DNA of 64,000 nt from Oscillospiraceae bacterium (GTDB lineage Bacteria; Bacillota; Clostridia; Oscillospirales; CAG-272), in assembly GCA_015063625.1 (NCBI GenBank), contig SVTT01000008.1, forward strand, positions 24,805 through 88,804, given 5' to 3'. The notes under the pieces were generated by a model. That model was not told where the DNA came from, did no database searches, and saw nothing but the letters and a program-made list of their open reading frames with translations. Every line of letters begins with the position of its first letter. Position 1 is the stretch's first letter. A program made the position numbers and the translations under genes. Below, one piece after another: positions 14,983 to 24,364 of the stretch.

Positions 14983-15812
14983 AACCGACGCGCGTAGCCG
15001 CAGCGGCGGCAGAGCGCCTCGGTGGCACGGTTTGCGCCAAAGCCCTCGTAGATGGCACGCGCACGGGGCGAGGCAAGGATGTCCTCGAGGGACGTGTCAT
15101 GGAGATTTCCGAGCGTGATCACACCCTCGGCATCCAGGCAGCAGGGCAGGACACTGCCGTCGACCAGAACACCGATCTGATCGCGCAGCCCGTAGCAGAA
15201 AAGGGGCTCTCCCTCCCCGATCGCCTCTGCCGAGAGATCGGGCCATGCAAACTCCCTGCCCCATTCGAGGAACAGGTGGGGGGCAAGGCACATACCGCTG
15301 CGATTTTTACGCCATTCTCCCTCAAATGCGCGGTGCAGTGCCGCCAGCACCGCCTCATTCTCGCGCTCTCCCTCTCCCCCGAGATTCCAGAGCCTTAGCA
15401 CCGTGATGATCCCCTTTTCCGCACTGCGGCGTGCAAAATCCAGCACGTCGGCAAGATAGCGGGGGGCGGAGAACGCCGCGTTGGCGGCAGGCGCGTGCAA
15501 GGAAATGCTGATCTTATAGGGCATCGCCTCCAGAAGGGCTTCGCCACGCTGTCCGAGCAGAGTTCCGTTGGTGGTCAGCATGGGGCGGAAGCCCTTTTGC
15601 CTCGCGCGTAGCACGAAATGCCCGAGCAGGGGGTGCAAAAGAGGCTCTCCCATCAGATGAAAATAAAGATACTGCACACGACCGCAAAGACGGTCGGTCA
15701 ATGCCTCAAATTCCGCCTCGGTCATCATGCGTCCCTCACGCGCCGTCTTGTGACAAAAGTCGCAGGAGAGATTGCAAAGATTGGTGATCTCGAGAAACGC
15801 TTTATCGATCAT
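14952..15812 (-). CDS. radical SAM/SPASM domain protein
   Basis: 286 residues. C13, C17 and C20 in NLCNLSCDFC bind the SAM cluster, and MGEPLLHP and SISLHAPA fit the partial TIM barrel. The C-terminus has a SPASM region (VLPCCLDAEG, GNLHDTSLEDI, CRRCGYARR) binding an extra iron-sulfur cluster. SPASM enzymes often modify peptides or other enzymes, but no precursor peptide is evident nearby. The start follows GGGGGAGAATT and a good promoter. Confidence 0.87.
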   Translation of the reverse strand: MIDKAFLEITNLCNLSCDFCHKTAREGRMMTEAEFEALTDRLCGRVQYLYFHLMGEPLLHPLLGHFVLRARQKGFRPMLTTNGTLLGQRGEALLEAMPYKISISLHAPAANAAFSAPRYLADVLDFARRSAEKGIITVLRLWNLGGEGERENEAVLAALHRAFEGEWRKNRSGMCLAPHLFLEWGREFAWPDLSAEAIGEGEPLFCYGLRDQIGVLVDGSVLPCCLDAEGVITLGNLHDTSLEDILASPRARAIYEGFGANRATEALCRRCGYARRFQKRAEKSGV

Positions 15813-15846
15813 AATTCTCCCCCTTTAAAGCAACTGCTCTTGATTC

Positions 15847-15875
15847 ATTGTACCACAAGCCATCCCTTCTGTAAA
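15847..15875 (-). promoter_or_regulatory. promoter of the radical SAM/SPASM gene
   Basis: On the minus strand, TTTACA (15870-15875), 17 bases, TACAAT (15847-15852). It abuts the MITE-like element that begins at 15879. Confidence 0.7.
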
Positions 15876-15878
15876 GAG

Positions 15879-16107
15879 AAAAGGAGCTACGTCATTTAGA
15901 TGCAGAAGGTGTGATCTTGGCACGTTAGGCGTATACAAATACGTCGAGTGCCAAGAGCGCACCTAAAAAACACACATTTAAATTGAAATTCGCAAGAATT
16001 TCTACCTAAAAAGCCGCCTTTTCTGCCATTTTTGACAGATAAAGCGGCTTCATTTTTCAGTTTCCTCTTTGTGTGTTTTTGTTCGGCGCTAAATGAATCA
16101 GCCCCTT
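15879..16107. mobile_element. 229-bp MITE-like element, copy 1
   Basis: The ends AAAAGGAGCTACGTCATTTAG and CTAAATGAATCAGCCCCTT are imperfect terminal inverted repeats. The whole 229 bases recur at 29605-29833 with a single visible difference (AGGAGCT versus AGGGGCT). Internal hairpins include CTTGGCAC / GTGCCAAG and AAGCCGC / GCGGCTT. No open frame of note is inside, so it must be mobilised by an outside transposase. Confidence 0.8.
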
Positions 16108-16114
16108 TTTGCCG

Positions 16115-17356
16115 TCAAGTGTGCCGACGCTTCTTTGCCTGTGTGTGCAGCACGGCGTAAACCGGGATCGAAAGCAGCGGAAAGAGCGCGCCTGCCAGCA
16201 TCCCCAGCTTCATGCCAAGCTGATCGGCGGCAATGCCGAGCGAGAGCGCCAGCTCATTGATGCGCGGGCTTGCGATAGAAAGGTCGGTAATGACACCCAC
16301 CAGCTGCGGCCCGACCGAGGCGCCGAAATCGCCCCCCGCCGCCATCATGGCAAAGATCACGACGCCGCCCGCGGGGAAGCGCTCCGAGGCAACGACCAGG
16401 GAGCCCGGCCAGAGCATCGACACGCAAAGACCCGTGAGTGCGCAGGCAAGAAGCCCCACAGCGGGGATCGGAACCAGTGCCGCGACCAGATAGCAAAGGG
16501 TGGCGCCGATGCCACCGAGCAGCAGCACGCGCGTGGGGCATCTGCCGATCTTGGAATACAGCGTACGGCCCATACCGAGCATGACGGCAAACAGCGCCAC
16601 GCCGAAGATATCTCCCCAAAGCTTCTCGATGCCCAGTGCCCTTTCAAGATAGCCCGAGCACCACTGTGCCATGGTGCACTCGGCGGCTCCCCCGAGGAAG
16701 ATGGCGGCGACTGCCAGCCAAACACCTCTGTTCCGAAGCAAGGAAAAGGCGCCCGAGGTGCGCTCCGGGGTCTCCATGACGGGGATCTCGGCACCGGAAA
16801 ACAGGATCGCCGAGCAAAGGGGCACCAATGCAAAAAGCAGAGCAAGGATATGCCAGCTCCCGCCCCCTGCAAACAGCAGGAACACCGTGCCGAACAGCAC
16901 GGTACCCACCACGCCCCATGCATAGACCGCATGCAGCTTGCTCATCTCGCGATCGGGATCCTCTGCGGGGATCGCCGCAATGGTGGGGCTGATCAGCACC
17001 TCGGCAAGTCCGCTGGACGACGAAAAGATCAGCGTGCCGATCACGATCCCGAGATATGCGTGCGAGGGAAACAGACGGGGCAGCAGCGCGTACACCGCAA
17101 GCCCCACCACGGCAAGCACGGGGGTCATGCGAACGGTTTTCGCGATCGGAAAACGGTGCGAGAAAAAGGAGAACACAAGATCGACCGCCAGCTGCGTGAC
17201 AAAATTGATCAGCACCAGAAGTCCCAGCAGCGAATAGGAGATCCCGTAAAGTGAACGGAAGGTCAAAAACAGGAGGGGCGACAGGTTACCCACCACCGAC
17301 ATGGTCAGATTGGTGGTATAGCAGGCAAGCCTTGTGCGCCGATAATCGGGGGTCAT
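16115..17356 (-). CDS. major facilitator superfamily transporter
   Basis: 413 residues with about 12 hydrophobic segments, and the MFS-type half repeat is suggested by a cytoplasmic loop after segment 6 (GAEIPVMETPERTSG). The start codon overlaps the antiporter stop (ATGA at 17353-17356), so the two are translated together. Substrate unknown; a drug, sugar or anion exporter are all possible. Its stop lies 7 bases from the 229-bp element, which may supply the terminator hairpin. Confidence 0.85.
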   Translation of the reverse strand: MTPDYRRTRLACYTTNLTMSVVGNLSPLLFLTFRSLYGISYSLLGLLVLINFVTQLAVDLVFSFFSHRFPIAKTVRMTPVLAVVGLAVYALLPRLFPSHAYLGIVIGTLIFSSSSGLAEVLISPTIAAIPAEDPDREMSKLHAVYAWGVVGTVLFGTVFLLFAGGGSWHILALLFALVPLCSAILFSGAEIPVMETPERTSGAFSLLRNRGVWLAVAAIFLGGAAECTMAQWCSGYLERALGIEKLWGDIFGVALFAVMLGMGRTLYSKIGRCPTRVLLLGGIGATLCYLVAALVPIPAVGLLACALTGLCVSMLWPGSLVVASERFPAGGVVIFAMMAAGGDFGASVGPQLVGVITDLSIASPRINELALSLGIAADQLGMKLGMLAGALFPLLSIPVYAVLHTQAKKRRHT

Positions 17357-18678
17357 TTCTTGGCGGCACCCACTGCCTCGGGCGCCTGCTCCTCAACCGA
17401 TTGAGAGGGCGTGTTGCCCTGCTTGCCTCTTGCGCTGGTCTTGCCCTCGGGATCGATCTCGCCCGCCTTCAGCAGTGCCTGCTTGGTGAGATAAGGACCG
17501 ACGATCTCATAAATGAGCACCGAGAAGAGCGTGATATTGGCAACGATCATGCCGGGAGCGCCGAGCGCCTCCGCCTTCATTGCCATACCGAGCGCCACGC
17601 CCGCCTGGGGGAAAAGCGTGATGCCGAGATAGCGCCGCACCGTGGCAGGTGCATGAGAGATATCCGAGCTGATGCGTGCACCGTAGTATTTGCCGACGCA
17701 GCGGGATACGATATAGACCAGACCGATCAGCACGATAATGGGATCAGTAAAGACAGACAGCTCCAGCTCCGCACCGCTGAGCACAAAGAAGAGGATGAAC
17801 ATCGGGCCCGTCCAACGGTCAAGGCGGTCCATCAGCTCCTCGGAGAAGTCACAGAAGTTGCAGAAGATGGTGCCGAGCATCATGCAGGTCAGCAGAGAGG
17901 AGAAGCCGACGTGTACGGGGCCGATGTGGAATTTGAGCATCGACAGTGCCACGGCGAGCAGCACGAAGGATACCGACATCGAAAGACGCTTGGAGCGAGA
18001 ATGGAAAAAGCGCTCGCAGTAAGTAAAGAGCAGACCGAGCAAAAGACCCAGCAGCAGCGAGCCGATGACCTCCACAAGAGGCTCGACCAGCACCGAAACG
18101 AGATCGACCGAGCCCGAGATCAGCGCCTTTGCCACACCGAAGGAGATGGCGAAAAGCACCAGACCCACAGCGTCATCCAGTGCCACAACGGGCAGCAGCG
18201 TGCTCGTGACAGGTCCCTTTGCCTTATACTGACGGACGACCATCAGCGTGGCGGCAGGGGCGGTTGCCGATGCCACAGCACCCATGACGATGGCGGCGGG
18301 CAGCGAGAGCTTATCGGGCATGATAAAGTGCAGGGAGATCAGCACCGCGTCCACCACCAGCGTGGTAAAGACCGCCTGGGAAATGCCGATCACGGTCGCC
18401 TGCTTGCCGATCTGCTTCAGCTGGGCAAGACGGAACTCATTGCCGATCGAAAAGGCAATAAAGCCGAGCGCCACGTCCGAAATGATCGCAAAGGATTCGA
18501 TGTACTCCATGCTGCCAAAGCCAAGCCCCTCCACACCGAGCGCGCCGAGGCAGTAAGGGCCGATCAGCACGCCCGCGATCAGGTATGCCGTCACGGCGGG
18601 CAGCTGAAATTTCTTGGCAAGACGCGAAAGCATCAGACCCGAAAAGAGCGCCACCGAGAGAGAAAGTAAAATGTCCAT
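17353..18678 (-). CDS. monovalent cation:proton antiporter (CPA family)
   Basis: 441 residues from ATG 18678 behind GGAGGAAATC; longer upstream frames lack a ribosome site. About 12 membrane segments are seen, with the family stretches LPAVTAYLIAGVLIGP and ALDDAVGLVLFA, the latter carrying the paired aspartates expected for Na+(K+)/H+ exchange. A short Gln/Glu-rich tail replaces the TrkA-N/RCK domain found in KefB-type proteins. It should help pH or Na+ homeostasis. Confidence 0.88.
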   Translation of the reverse strand: MDILLSLSVALFSGLMLSRLAKKFQLPAVTAYLIAGVLIGPYCLGALGVEGLGFGSMEYIESFAIISDVALGFIAFSIGNEFRLAQLKQIGKQATVIGISQAVFTTLVVDAVLISLHFIMPDKLSLPAAIVMGAVASATAPAATLMVVRQYKAKGPVTSTLLPVVALDDAVGLVLFAISFGVAKALISGSVDLVSVLVEPLVEVIGSLLLGLLLGLLFTYCERFFHSRSKRLSMSVSFVLLAVALSMLKFHIGPVHVGFSSLLTCMMLGTIFCNFCDFSEELMDRLDRWTGPMFILFFVLSGAELELSVFTDPIIVLIGLVYIVSRCVGKYYGARISSDISHAPATVRRYLGITLFPQAGVALGMAMKAEALGAPGMIVANITLFSVLIYEIVGPYLTKQALLKAGEIDPEGKTSARGKQGNTPSQSVEEQAPEAVGAAKK

Positions 18679-18718
18679 GATTTCCTCCGAGAGATGATAG
18701 TTTTTACACCGATTGTCG

Positions 18719-18747
18719 ATTGTATCATGTTCTCCTCGGTTTGTCAA
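18719..18747 (-). promoter_or_regulatory. promoter of the antiporter-MFS operon
   Basis: On the minus strand, TTGACA (18742-18747), 17 bases, TACAAT (18719-18724). Confidence 0.8.
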
Positions 18748-18844
18748 GGGGAAACGCTTTTGATAAAAATATATTATCACTGATAACATATCACGATCAT
18801 TGCCGGCGCGGCACATCCCGCAGGGTCAGCAGATCCGCCAAAGA

Positions 18845-18884
18845 AAGGAGCTGCGCGAGCCCTCGGCTCGCGCAGCTCCTTTTC
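18845..18884. terminator. terminator for the EamA transporter gene
   Basis: AAAGGAGCTGCGCGAG pairs perfectly with CTCGCGCAGCTCCTTT. It lies just past the stop of the transporter on the minus strand and is followed by a T-run there. Confidence 0.8.
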
Positions 18885-18887
18885 TGA

Positions 18888-19826
18888 TTATGACTGCTTT
18901 GACGTGTCCCGCGCACCCTTTTCCGTCTTTTTGGGGAAAAGGCGAAGCTGTGACACCACGACGGCGAGGAAAATGAGTGCCATACCGATCAGCTCTGGCG
19001 TCGTGGGATAAAGGCGCAGCACGATCATGCTGGCGATCACCGCCACCACCGATTCAAGGCTGAGGACCAGACACGCCACCGCGGCGGGGGTGCGCTGCTG
19101 CCCCACGATCTGGAGCGTATATGCCACCGCCGAGGAGAAGATGCCCGCGTAAAGCACGGTCCACCATCCCGTGAGCACGCCCGAAAGCGTAGGAGCTTCA
19201 AACAGAAGGGCGAGCAGGGCGGATACGATGCCAACCGTGAAGAACTGCACACAGGAAAGCTTGATGCAATCGATGCGCTCCACCACATGGTCCACCAGAA
19301 GGATCTGACAGGCAAAAAGAAGCGAGCAGACCATAAGCTGGATATCTGCCGTGGTCAGCTCCGAGCCGTTCATACAAAGCAGCCAGAGCCCGAGGAGCGC
19401 AACGCCCACGCAAACGTAGACGTGCGGCTCGGCGCGTTTTCCGAGCAAAAGTCCCAGAACGGGCACGAAAACGATATAAAGTGCGGTGATGAACGCATCC
19501 TTGCCCGGCGAGCCCGCATTGCCCGCAATGCCAAGCTGCTGGAGTGCCGAGGCGGCGCAAAGAAACAGCCCGCATCCGATGCCCCCCGCAAGGAGGAGTC
19601 GCTTTGACTCGGAGGTGGCGGTTACTGCCTCCTTGCGGTGTCCCCTCAGCCTTCCGCGCACCAGAATGACAAGAAGAAGGGCAGTCGCACCCACGAAGGA
19701 GCGCAGTGCAAGATAGGTGAAGGCGGGGATATGCTCCGCCGCACGGTCCTGCACGACAAAGGTGGTGCCCCAAAAGAACGCTGCCAACAGACAGCAGAGC
19801 GTTCCACCGAATTTTTTCAGATTCAT
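18888..19826 (-). CDS. EamA/DMT-family transporter
   Basis: 312 residues from ATG 19826 after GGGAGATC. It has ten hydrophobic segments in two homologous EamA halves: the first begins LLAAFFWGTTFVVQDRA, and the second contains GWWTVLYAGIFSSAVAYTLQ. Likely exports or imports a small metabolite across the cytoplasmic membrane; the substrate is unreadable. It lies 50 bases downstream of dinB and may be the last gene of a GNAT-dinB-eamA transcript. Confidence 0.87.
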   Translation of the reverse strand: MNLKKFGGTLCCLLAAFFWGTTFVVQDRAAEHIPAFTYLALRSFVGATALLLVILVRGRLRGHRKEAVTATSESKRLLLAGGIGCGLFLCAASALQQLGIAGNAGSPGKDAFITALYIVFVPVLGLLLGKRAEPHVYVCVGVALLGLWLLCMNGSELTTADIQLMVCSLLFACQILLVDHVVERIDCIKLSCVQFFTVGIVSALLALLFEAPTLSGVLTGWWTVLYAGIFSSAVAYTLQIVGQQRTPAAVACLVLSLESVVAVIASMIVLRLYPTTPELIGMALIFLAVVVSQLRLFPKKTEKGARDTSKQS

Positions 19827-19876
19827 AAAAGATCTCCCATTCTCGATATCGTTGATCAAAGCAAGGCGACACCGCC

Positions 19877-21097
19877 CTATTGCTTTTTCCCGGCAGTTCC
19901 GAGCTCCTCGCTTTGATAGCATCCGAGGCTGATGCTGTGCTTGCCGAATTTTTTTCGGATGACATGCATGGTCTCCTCCACGCTCTCTCTTTTGTCAAGC
20001 GCTATGTCGTTCATGCTGAAAATGTCCAGCTGCTCCTCGGTTTCCTGCTCGCCGATCAGCCCTGCTGCCGTCACGGTAATGGCGCGGATCTGATTGCCGT
20101 AGCCGAAGCACTCCTTGATGAGCTGCATGGCGCGATCCACAAGATCGCGCCGAAGCCAGGTGGCACGGGAAAGCGTGCACTGCCGCTGCACGGTGCGGAA
20201 ATCGGGTGTCTTGACCTGCACCTGCACCACGGTACATTTGAGATCCTCGTCACGAAGGCGCGCCGCCACCGAATCGGCAAGCGCCATCACGCCCGCACGG
20301 ATCTCCTGCTCACCCGAGATGTTGCGGCGGAAGGTCATACCGTTGCCCACCGATTTGGGGCGCTCGCGGTGGAAATAGGAGCGCACGGGCTCATCGTCAA
20401 GGCCGTTGGCATAGCGCCACAGGGTATCTCCCGCCTCGCCGAGCAGCGATACGATCAGGGCGCGGTCCGCCGCCGCCAGCTGCCCGATGGTCATGATGCC
20501 GATGCGCGCCAGCGCCTCGGTGGTGCGCTTGCCCGCGAACAGCAGCTCCCCGACCGACAGGGGGTATGCAACCTCGCGGAAATTGTCACGGTCGATGACC
20601 GTGGTGGCATCTGGCTTCTGATAGTCACTGCCCAGCTTGGCAAACACGCGACAAAAGCTGACTCCCACCGAGATGGTAATGCCGATCTCCTGGCGCACAC
20701 GCGCGCGAATGGTATCGGCAAGCTCACGCGGCGTCATGGGAAAGAGATGCATGCTGCCCGTGACGTCAAGAAAGGATTCGTCGATGCCGAAGGGGTCAAC
20801 AAGGTCGGTATAATCGAGGTAGATCGCATTGACGCGTCGGGATATTTCGTGATATTTCTCATGCCGTGGCGGCACTAATACGAGATCCCTGCATTTTTCC
20901 CTTGCCCGATGGACGGTTTCCGCCGTGCGGATGCCGTATTGCTTGGCAAGCTCATTTTTGGCAAGAATGATGCCGTGGCGGCTTTCGGGATCGCCCGCCA
21001 CCGCCATCGGGACGCCCGCAAGCTCGGGGCGGTCCAAGGTTTCCACCGAGGCAAAAAAGCCGTTACAGTCACAGTGCAAGATCACGCGGTCTTCCAT
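19877..21097 (-). CDS. dinB: DNA polymerase IV (Y-family translesion polymerase)
   Basis: 406 residues from ATG 21097, which follows GGGAGGCGG; an upstream alternative at 21136 has no ribosome site. Catalytic residues are present: D10 in HCDCNGFFASVE (with the steric-gate aromatic F15) and D106/E107 in GIDESFLDVTGS. The helix-hairpin-helix region and the little-finger domain follow. It copies past damaged template and is usually non-essential. No SOS-type LexA box is obvious upstream. Confidence 0.92.
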   Translation of the reverse strand: MEDRVILHCDCNGFFASVETLDRPELAGVPMAVAGDPESRHGIILAKNELAKQYGIRTAETVHRAREKCRDLVLVPPRHEKYHEISRRVNAIYLDYTDLVDPFGIDESFLDVTGSMHLFPMTPRELADTIRARVRQEIGITISVGVSFCRVFAKLGSDYQKPDATTVIDRDNFREVAYPLSVGELLFAGKRTTEALARIGIMTIGQLAAADRALIVSLLGEAGDTLWRYANGLDDEPVRSYFHRERPKSVGNGMTFRRNISGEQEIRAGVMALADSVAARLRDEDLKCTVVQVQVKTPDFRTVQRQCTLSRATWLRRDLVDRAMQLIKECFGYGNQIRAITVTAAGLIGEQETEEQLDIFSMNDIALDKRESVEETMHVIRKKFGKHSISLGCYQSEELGTAGKKQ

Positions 21098-21139
21098 CAA
21101 GCCGCCTCCCTTCTCGACAGGCTCCCTCTTGCCCATCGT

Positions 21140-21871
21140 TCAGTCAAGTGCAGGTAAAAATACCGTATCGGCAGGAAGCCCTGCCGTCATCCCAAAGGGT
21201 CGTCCCTCGGGGTCGGGCGTACGCAGCCGATAGCGCGCCGCACCGAGGAAGGCGGCGGCTCGGGGCGCAGCCCCGCTGTCACCGCACCATTCCTTGAAAT
21301 ATACCGAATCGCCCTCTCTCTCGTAGAGCGCGGCAAAGCTGCCCTGCTCGCCGACGGCTCCCCCCGTCATCTCGGCAAGCTCCAGAAAGGCAGGCGTGGG
21401 CGTAACATGCGGCAGGGGCAAAAGCTCTTCCCTTGCCTCGGTGTAGGCATGCATGGTAAGCGAACGAATGCCGCAAGGATCTCCCGCCGCCTCGCCCTGC
21501 TCCTCGCGATAGGGAGAAAAGGGCACAAGACCCACACGGCGGTAAAAGGAAAACAGGCTCTCGTCGGCAGGGCGCAAAAACAGGGGAACGCCCCTCTCCA
21601 TCTCGGCGTGCAGCAGCTCTGTGGCGTATCCCCTGCCGCGCTGCTCGCGCGGCGTCGCAACACCGAAGATATAGCGCGCATCTGCCACACCGTCGGGGGT
21701 CTTTACGGGATACGGGATGGAAAACAGCATGGAAAGCAGCTTGCCGTCCCTTGCAAGAAATCGCACGTGCTCGGGGAAATAGCGTGCAAACAGTGCGTCG
21801 TTCCAACGGGCTGCAACGCCCGGAAAAGCCTCCTCAAACAGTGCGCGGCAGGCGCCGTAAGGCTCCTTCAT
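21140..21871 (-). CDS. GNAT-family N-acetyltransferase
   Basis: 243 residues. The acetyl-CoA binding signature is VATPREQRGRGYATELL near residues 71-87, followed by the FYRRVGLVPF strand typical of motif B. An extra C-terminal half of about 110 residues resembles the Eis/sterol-carrier-type extension but is not clearly assignable. The ATG follows GGGGGGAT. It is 42 bases upstream of dinB, and the substrate is unknown. Confidence 0.82.
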   Translation of the reverse strand: MKEPYGACRALFEEAFPGVAARWNDALFARYFPEHVRFLARDGKLLSMLFSIPYPVKTPDGVADARYIFGVATPREQRGRGYATELLHAEMERGVPLFLRPADESLFSFYRRVGLVPFSPYREEQGEAAGDPCGIRSLTMHAYTEAREELLPLPHVTPTPAFLELAEMTGGAVGEQGSFAALYEREGDSVYFKEWCGDSGAAPRAAAFLGAARYRLRTPDPEGRPFGMTAGLPADTVFLPALD

Positions 21872-21958
21872 TCCTATCCCCCCTTTTATTATATGTCACA
21901 AAAGATGCTCCGCGGTAACAGTATACCCCATTTTCACCCTTTCGTCAAGACTCGCACC

Positions 21959-21987
21959 TTGACGAAAAATCCTTTTTGTGGTACAAT
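21959..21987 (+). promoter_or_regulatory. promoter of the dNTPase gene
   Basis: TTGACG (21959-21964), 17 bases, TACAAT (21982-21987). Confidence 0.8.
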
Positions 21988-22016
21988 AAAGCAGACCTTC
22001 AAAAAAAGGAGCGCAC

Positions 22017-23270
22017 ATGGAAAGCAAGCCCTTTGCCGCATATGCCGCCACGCCCGCACATCCCGACTACCGCACGCTGACCAAGCGCAGCTGCGGCGCG
22101 CTTTACGAGCACGATACTGAAACGCGCTCCCCCTTCATGCGCGATTACACAAGGATCCTTCACAGCACGGCGTATCGCCGCTTAAAGCACAAGACCCAGG
22201 TGTTTTTCAACACCGAGGACGACCATATCTGCACCCGCATCGAGCACGTGTCACACGTGGAGTCAGTCAGCGGCTCGCTCGCCGAGGCGCTGGGGCTGAA
22301 CACCGAGCTCACCCGTGCCATCGCCACGGGTCACGACCTCGGGCACGCCCCCTTTGGTCACGAGGGAGAAAAAATCCTTCGCGAGCTGTCGCGCGCCCAC
22401 CTCGGAGAGGACTTCTGGCACGAGCAAAACGGCGTCTATCTCGCCGACCGTCTGGAGCTTCTTGAGGATGATCGGCGCATCTTACGCAACCTCAACCTCA
22501 CCTATGCCGTGCGGGACGGCATCATCTCACATTGCGGCGAGGTCGACGAAAACGGTCTTCGCCCCCGCGATATTGCCATCCGCCCCGAGGATTTCACCCG
22601 CGCGGGGCAATATCAGCCCGCGACCTTTGAGGGCTGCGTGGTCAAGCTTGCCGACAAGATCGCCTATCTCGGCAGAGATATCGAGGACGCTCTTTTGCTG
22701 GGGCTCTTCTCGCGCCACGAAAAGCGAGAGCTGGAGGCGCTTGCCACACGGCACGGCTTTGCCGCCATCAACACCACGGTGCTGATGCACGGCATGATCA
22801 ACGACCTGCTGGAGCACAGCACGCCCGAGAAGGGGCTTCTACTGAGCGAGCCCTACCGCGCGCTGATGGACGATGTCAAGCGCTTTAACACCGATCACAT
22901 CTATTCCCACCCCCGTCTTGCCCCCTTTTGCCGCTATGCGCATCTCGTGCTCTGCGAGCTCTTTGCGGCGCTTGCCGCGCATTACCGCGGCGCCGAAACC
23001 CCCCGTCATCTTGCCCGCGCCATCGATCGGGGACAGACTCCCCTGCTGCTCCGCGGCTTTCTCTCCTTCCTCTCGCGCTATGTCACCTGCCCCGTTCCCC
23101 AAGCCATTCTTACAAGGGAGGATGCCGAACGGTATCAAAATGACAAGGTCTACGGCGACCTCGGCACCGAGCGACAGTACCTTCTTGCCGTGCGCGACTA
23201 CCTTGCCGGGATGAGCGACGGCTATGCCGTACGCATGTTCGGCGAGCTGCTCTCGCTGATCTCAAGATGA
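22017..23270 (+). CDS. deoxyguanosinetriphosphate triphosphohydrolase-like HD protein
   Basis: 417 residues. The HD metal centre is RIEHVSHV (74-81) and GHDLGHAPFGHEGE (105-118), with a later KLADKIAYLGRDIEDA carrying the final metal aspartate. It belongs to the dGTPase group that cuts dNTPs to nucleosides and triphosphate and so tunes the dNTP pool. Such enzymes can also restrict phage. The start follows AAAAGGAG. The DegV gene follows 66 bases later and may share the transcript. Confidence 0.9.
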   Translation: MESKPFAAYAATPAHPDYRTLTKRSCGALYEHDTETRSPFMRDYTRILHSTAYRRLKHKTQVFFNTEDDHICTRIEHVSHVESVSGSLAEALGLNTELTRAIATGHDLGHAPFGHEGEKILRELSRAHLGEDFWHEQNGVYLADRLELLEDDRRILRNLNLTYAVRDGIISHCGEVDENGLRPRDIAIRPEDFTRAGQYQPATFEGCVVKLADKIAYLGRDIEDALLLGLFSRHEKRELEALATRHGFAAINTTVLMHGMINDLLEHSTPEKGLLLSEPYRALMDDVKRFNTDHIYSHPRLAPFCRYAHLVLCELFAALAAHYRGAETPRHLARAIDRGQTPLLLRGFLSFLSRYVTCPVPQAILTREDAERYQNDKVYGDLGTERQYLLAVRDYLAGMSDGYAVRMFGELLSLISR

Positions 23271-23336
23271 GGTGTGAACCCCGACCCTGAAAAAATACCA
23301 TACTTGCTCTCAATAACGACATAAGGAGTACCTGCC

Positions 23337-24188
23337 ATGAGCGTCAGAATCATCATCGACTCGGCGTCCGACCTCCGTGCCGAGGTCGCCGCAGAAAAGG
23401 GGCTGCTCTTCGCCCCTCTCAAAACCTTCCTCGACGGAACCGAATACCGCGACGGCATCGATATCACGCCCGATGTCTTTTACGACAAGCTGAAGGCGAA
23501 CAAGGAGCTTGCGCGCACAAGCCAGGTCAATGCCTCAGAGTTTGCCGCTCTTTACGAGCAAGCGATCGCCGCAGGGGACGACGTGCTGGTCATCACCATA
23601 TCAAGCGGACTTTCGGGCACCTATCAGAGCGCCGTTCTCGCGAAGGAGGGCTATGAGGACCGCGTGCTCGTGCTGGACAGCCTCTCCGCCTCCGCAGGCG
23701 AGCAGGTGCTGATCGCACGCGCCGTCGCGCTGCGCGACGAGGGCAGATCGGCAAAGGAGATCTACGAGGAGCTGCTCGTATTGCGCAAGCGCCTTCGCCT
23801 GATCCTCCGCGTGGAAACGCTCGAGTATCTGAAGCGTGGCGGCAGGATCTCCAAGACCGCGGCATTCGTGGGCGGCATGCTGCGCGTGATGCCCATCCTC
23901 ATTCTGAACAGCGAGGGCAAGCTGGAAAACGTGGGAAAGGCGCGTGGCGTCAAGATGAGCCACAAGATGCTCAACGAGCAGATCGCGCTTAGCGGCATCG
24001 ACCCCACCATGCCCGTTGCCATCACCTATGCGGGCAGCCTTGACGACGGCGCCGTGGACGCTTATCTTGCTGACAGCGGCGCGCTGTTTGACGAGGAGCG
24101 GGACAATCTGTCGATCGGCGAGCTCGGCTGCGTGATCGGCACACACACGGGTCCCGGCGCGATTGTCATCGGCTATATTTCGAAATAA
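23337..24188 (+). CDS. DegV family fatty-acid-binding protein
   Basis: 283 residues with the DegV opening IIIDSASDL, the TSQV(N) loop near residue 61, the SSGLSGTYQSA motif that contacts the fatty acid head group, and the ETLEYLKRGGRISK stretch. DegV proteins (FakB-like) bind a fatty acid and may present it to a fatty acid kinase; no FakA gene is seen here. The ATG follows AAGGAG. Confidence 0.93.
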   Translation: MSVRIIIDSASDLRAEVAAEKGLLFAPLKTFLDGTEYRDGIDITPDVFYDKLKANKELARTSQVNASEFAALYEQAIAAGDDVLVITISSGLSGTYQSAVLAKEGYEDRVLVLDSLSASAGEQVLIARAVALRDEGRSAKEIYEELLVLRKRLRLILRVETLEYLKRGGRISKTAAFVGGMLRVMPILILNSEGKLENVGKARGVKMSHKMLNEQIALSGIDPTMPVAITYAGSLDDGAVDAYLADSGALFDEERDNLSIGELGCVIGTHTGPGAIVIGYISK

Positions 24189-24201
24189 TCACCCACAGCT
24201 A

Positions 24202-24267
24202 AGAGGGAGGAGCCGTGCGGCGACCTGTGATCAGGCAGGTACGCCGTGCGAGCTCTCCCTCTTTTTT
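24202..24267 (+). terminator. terminator after degV
   Basis: AGAGGGAG..GCCGTGCGGCG pairs with CGCCGTGCGAGCTCTCCCTCT and is followed by TTTTTT. Confidence 0.8.
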
Positions 24268-24364
24268 CGTGCCCTCGCCTGCTTTTGATCGCCGCTTGCC
24301 CCTTTGTATGGTGGCTCGGCTTCGGGGGAAAGATACCTATAACCTTCTTTCTCTCGGAGGCGCT

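Noticed and set aside
18888..21136. SOS (LexA-type) operator before dinB
   Set aside because: No GAAC-n4-GTTC-like box was found upstream of the GNAT-dinB start region.
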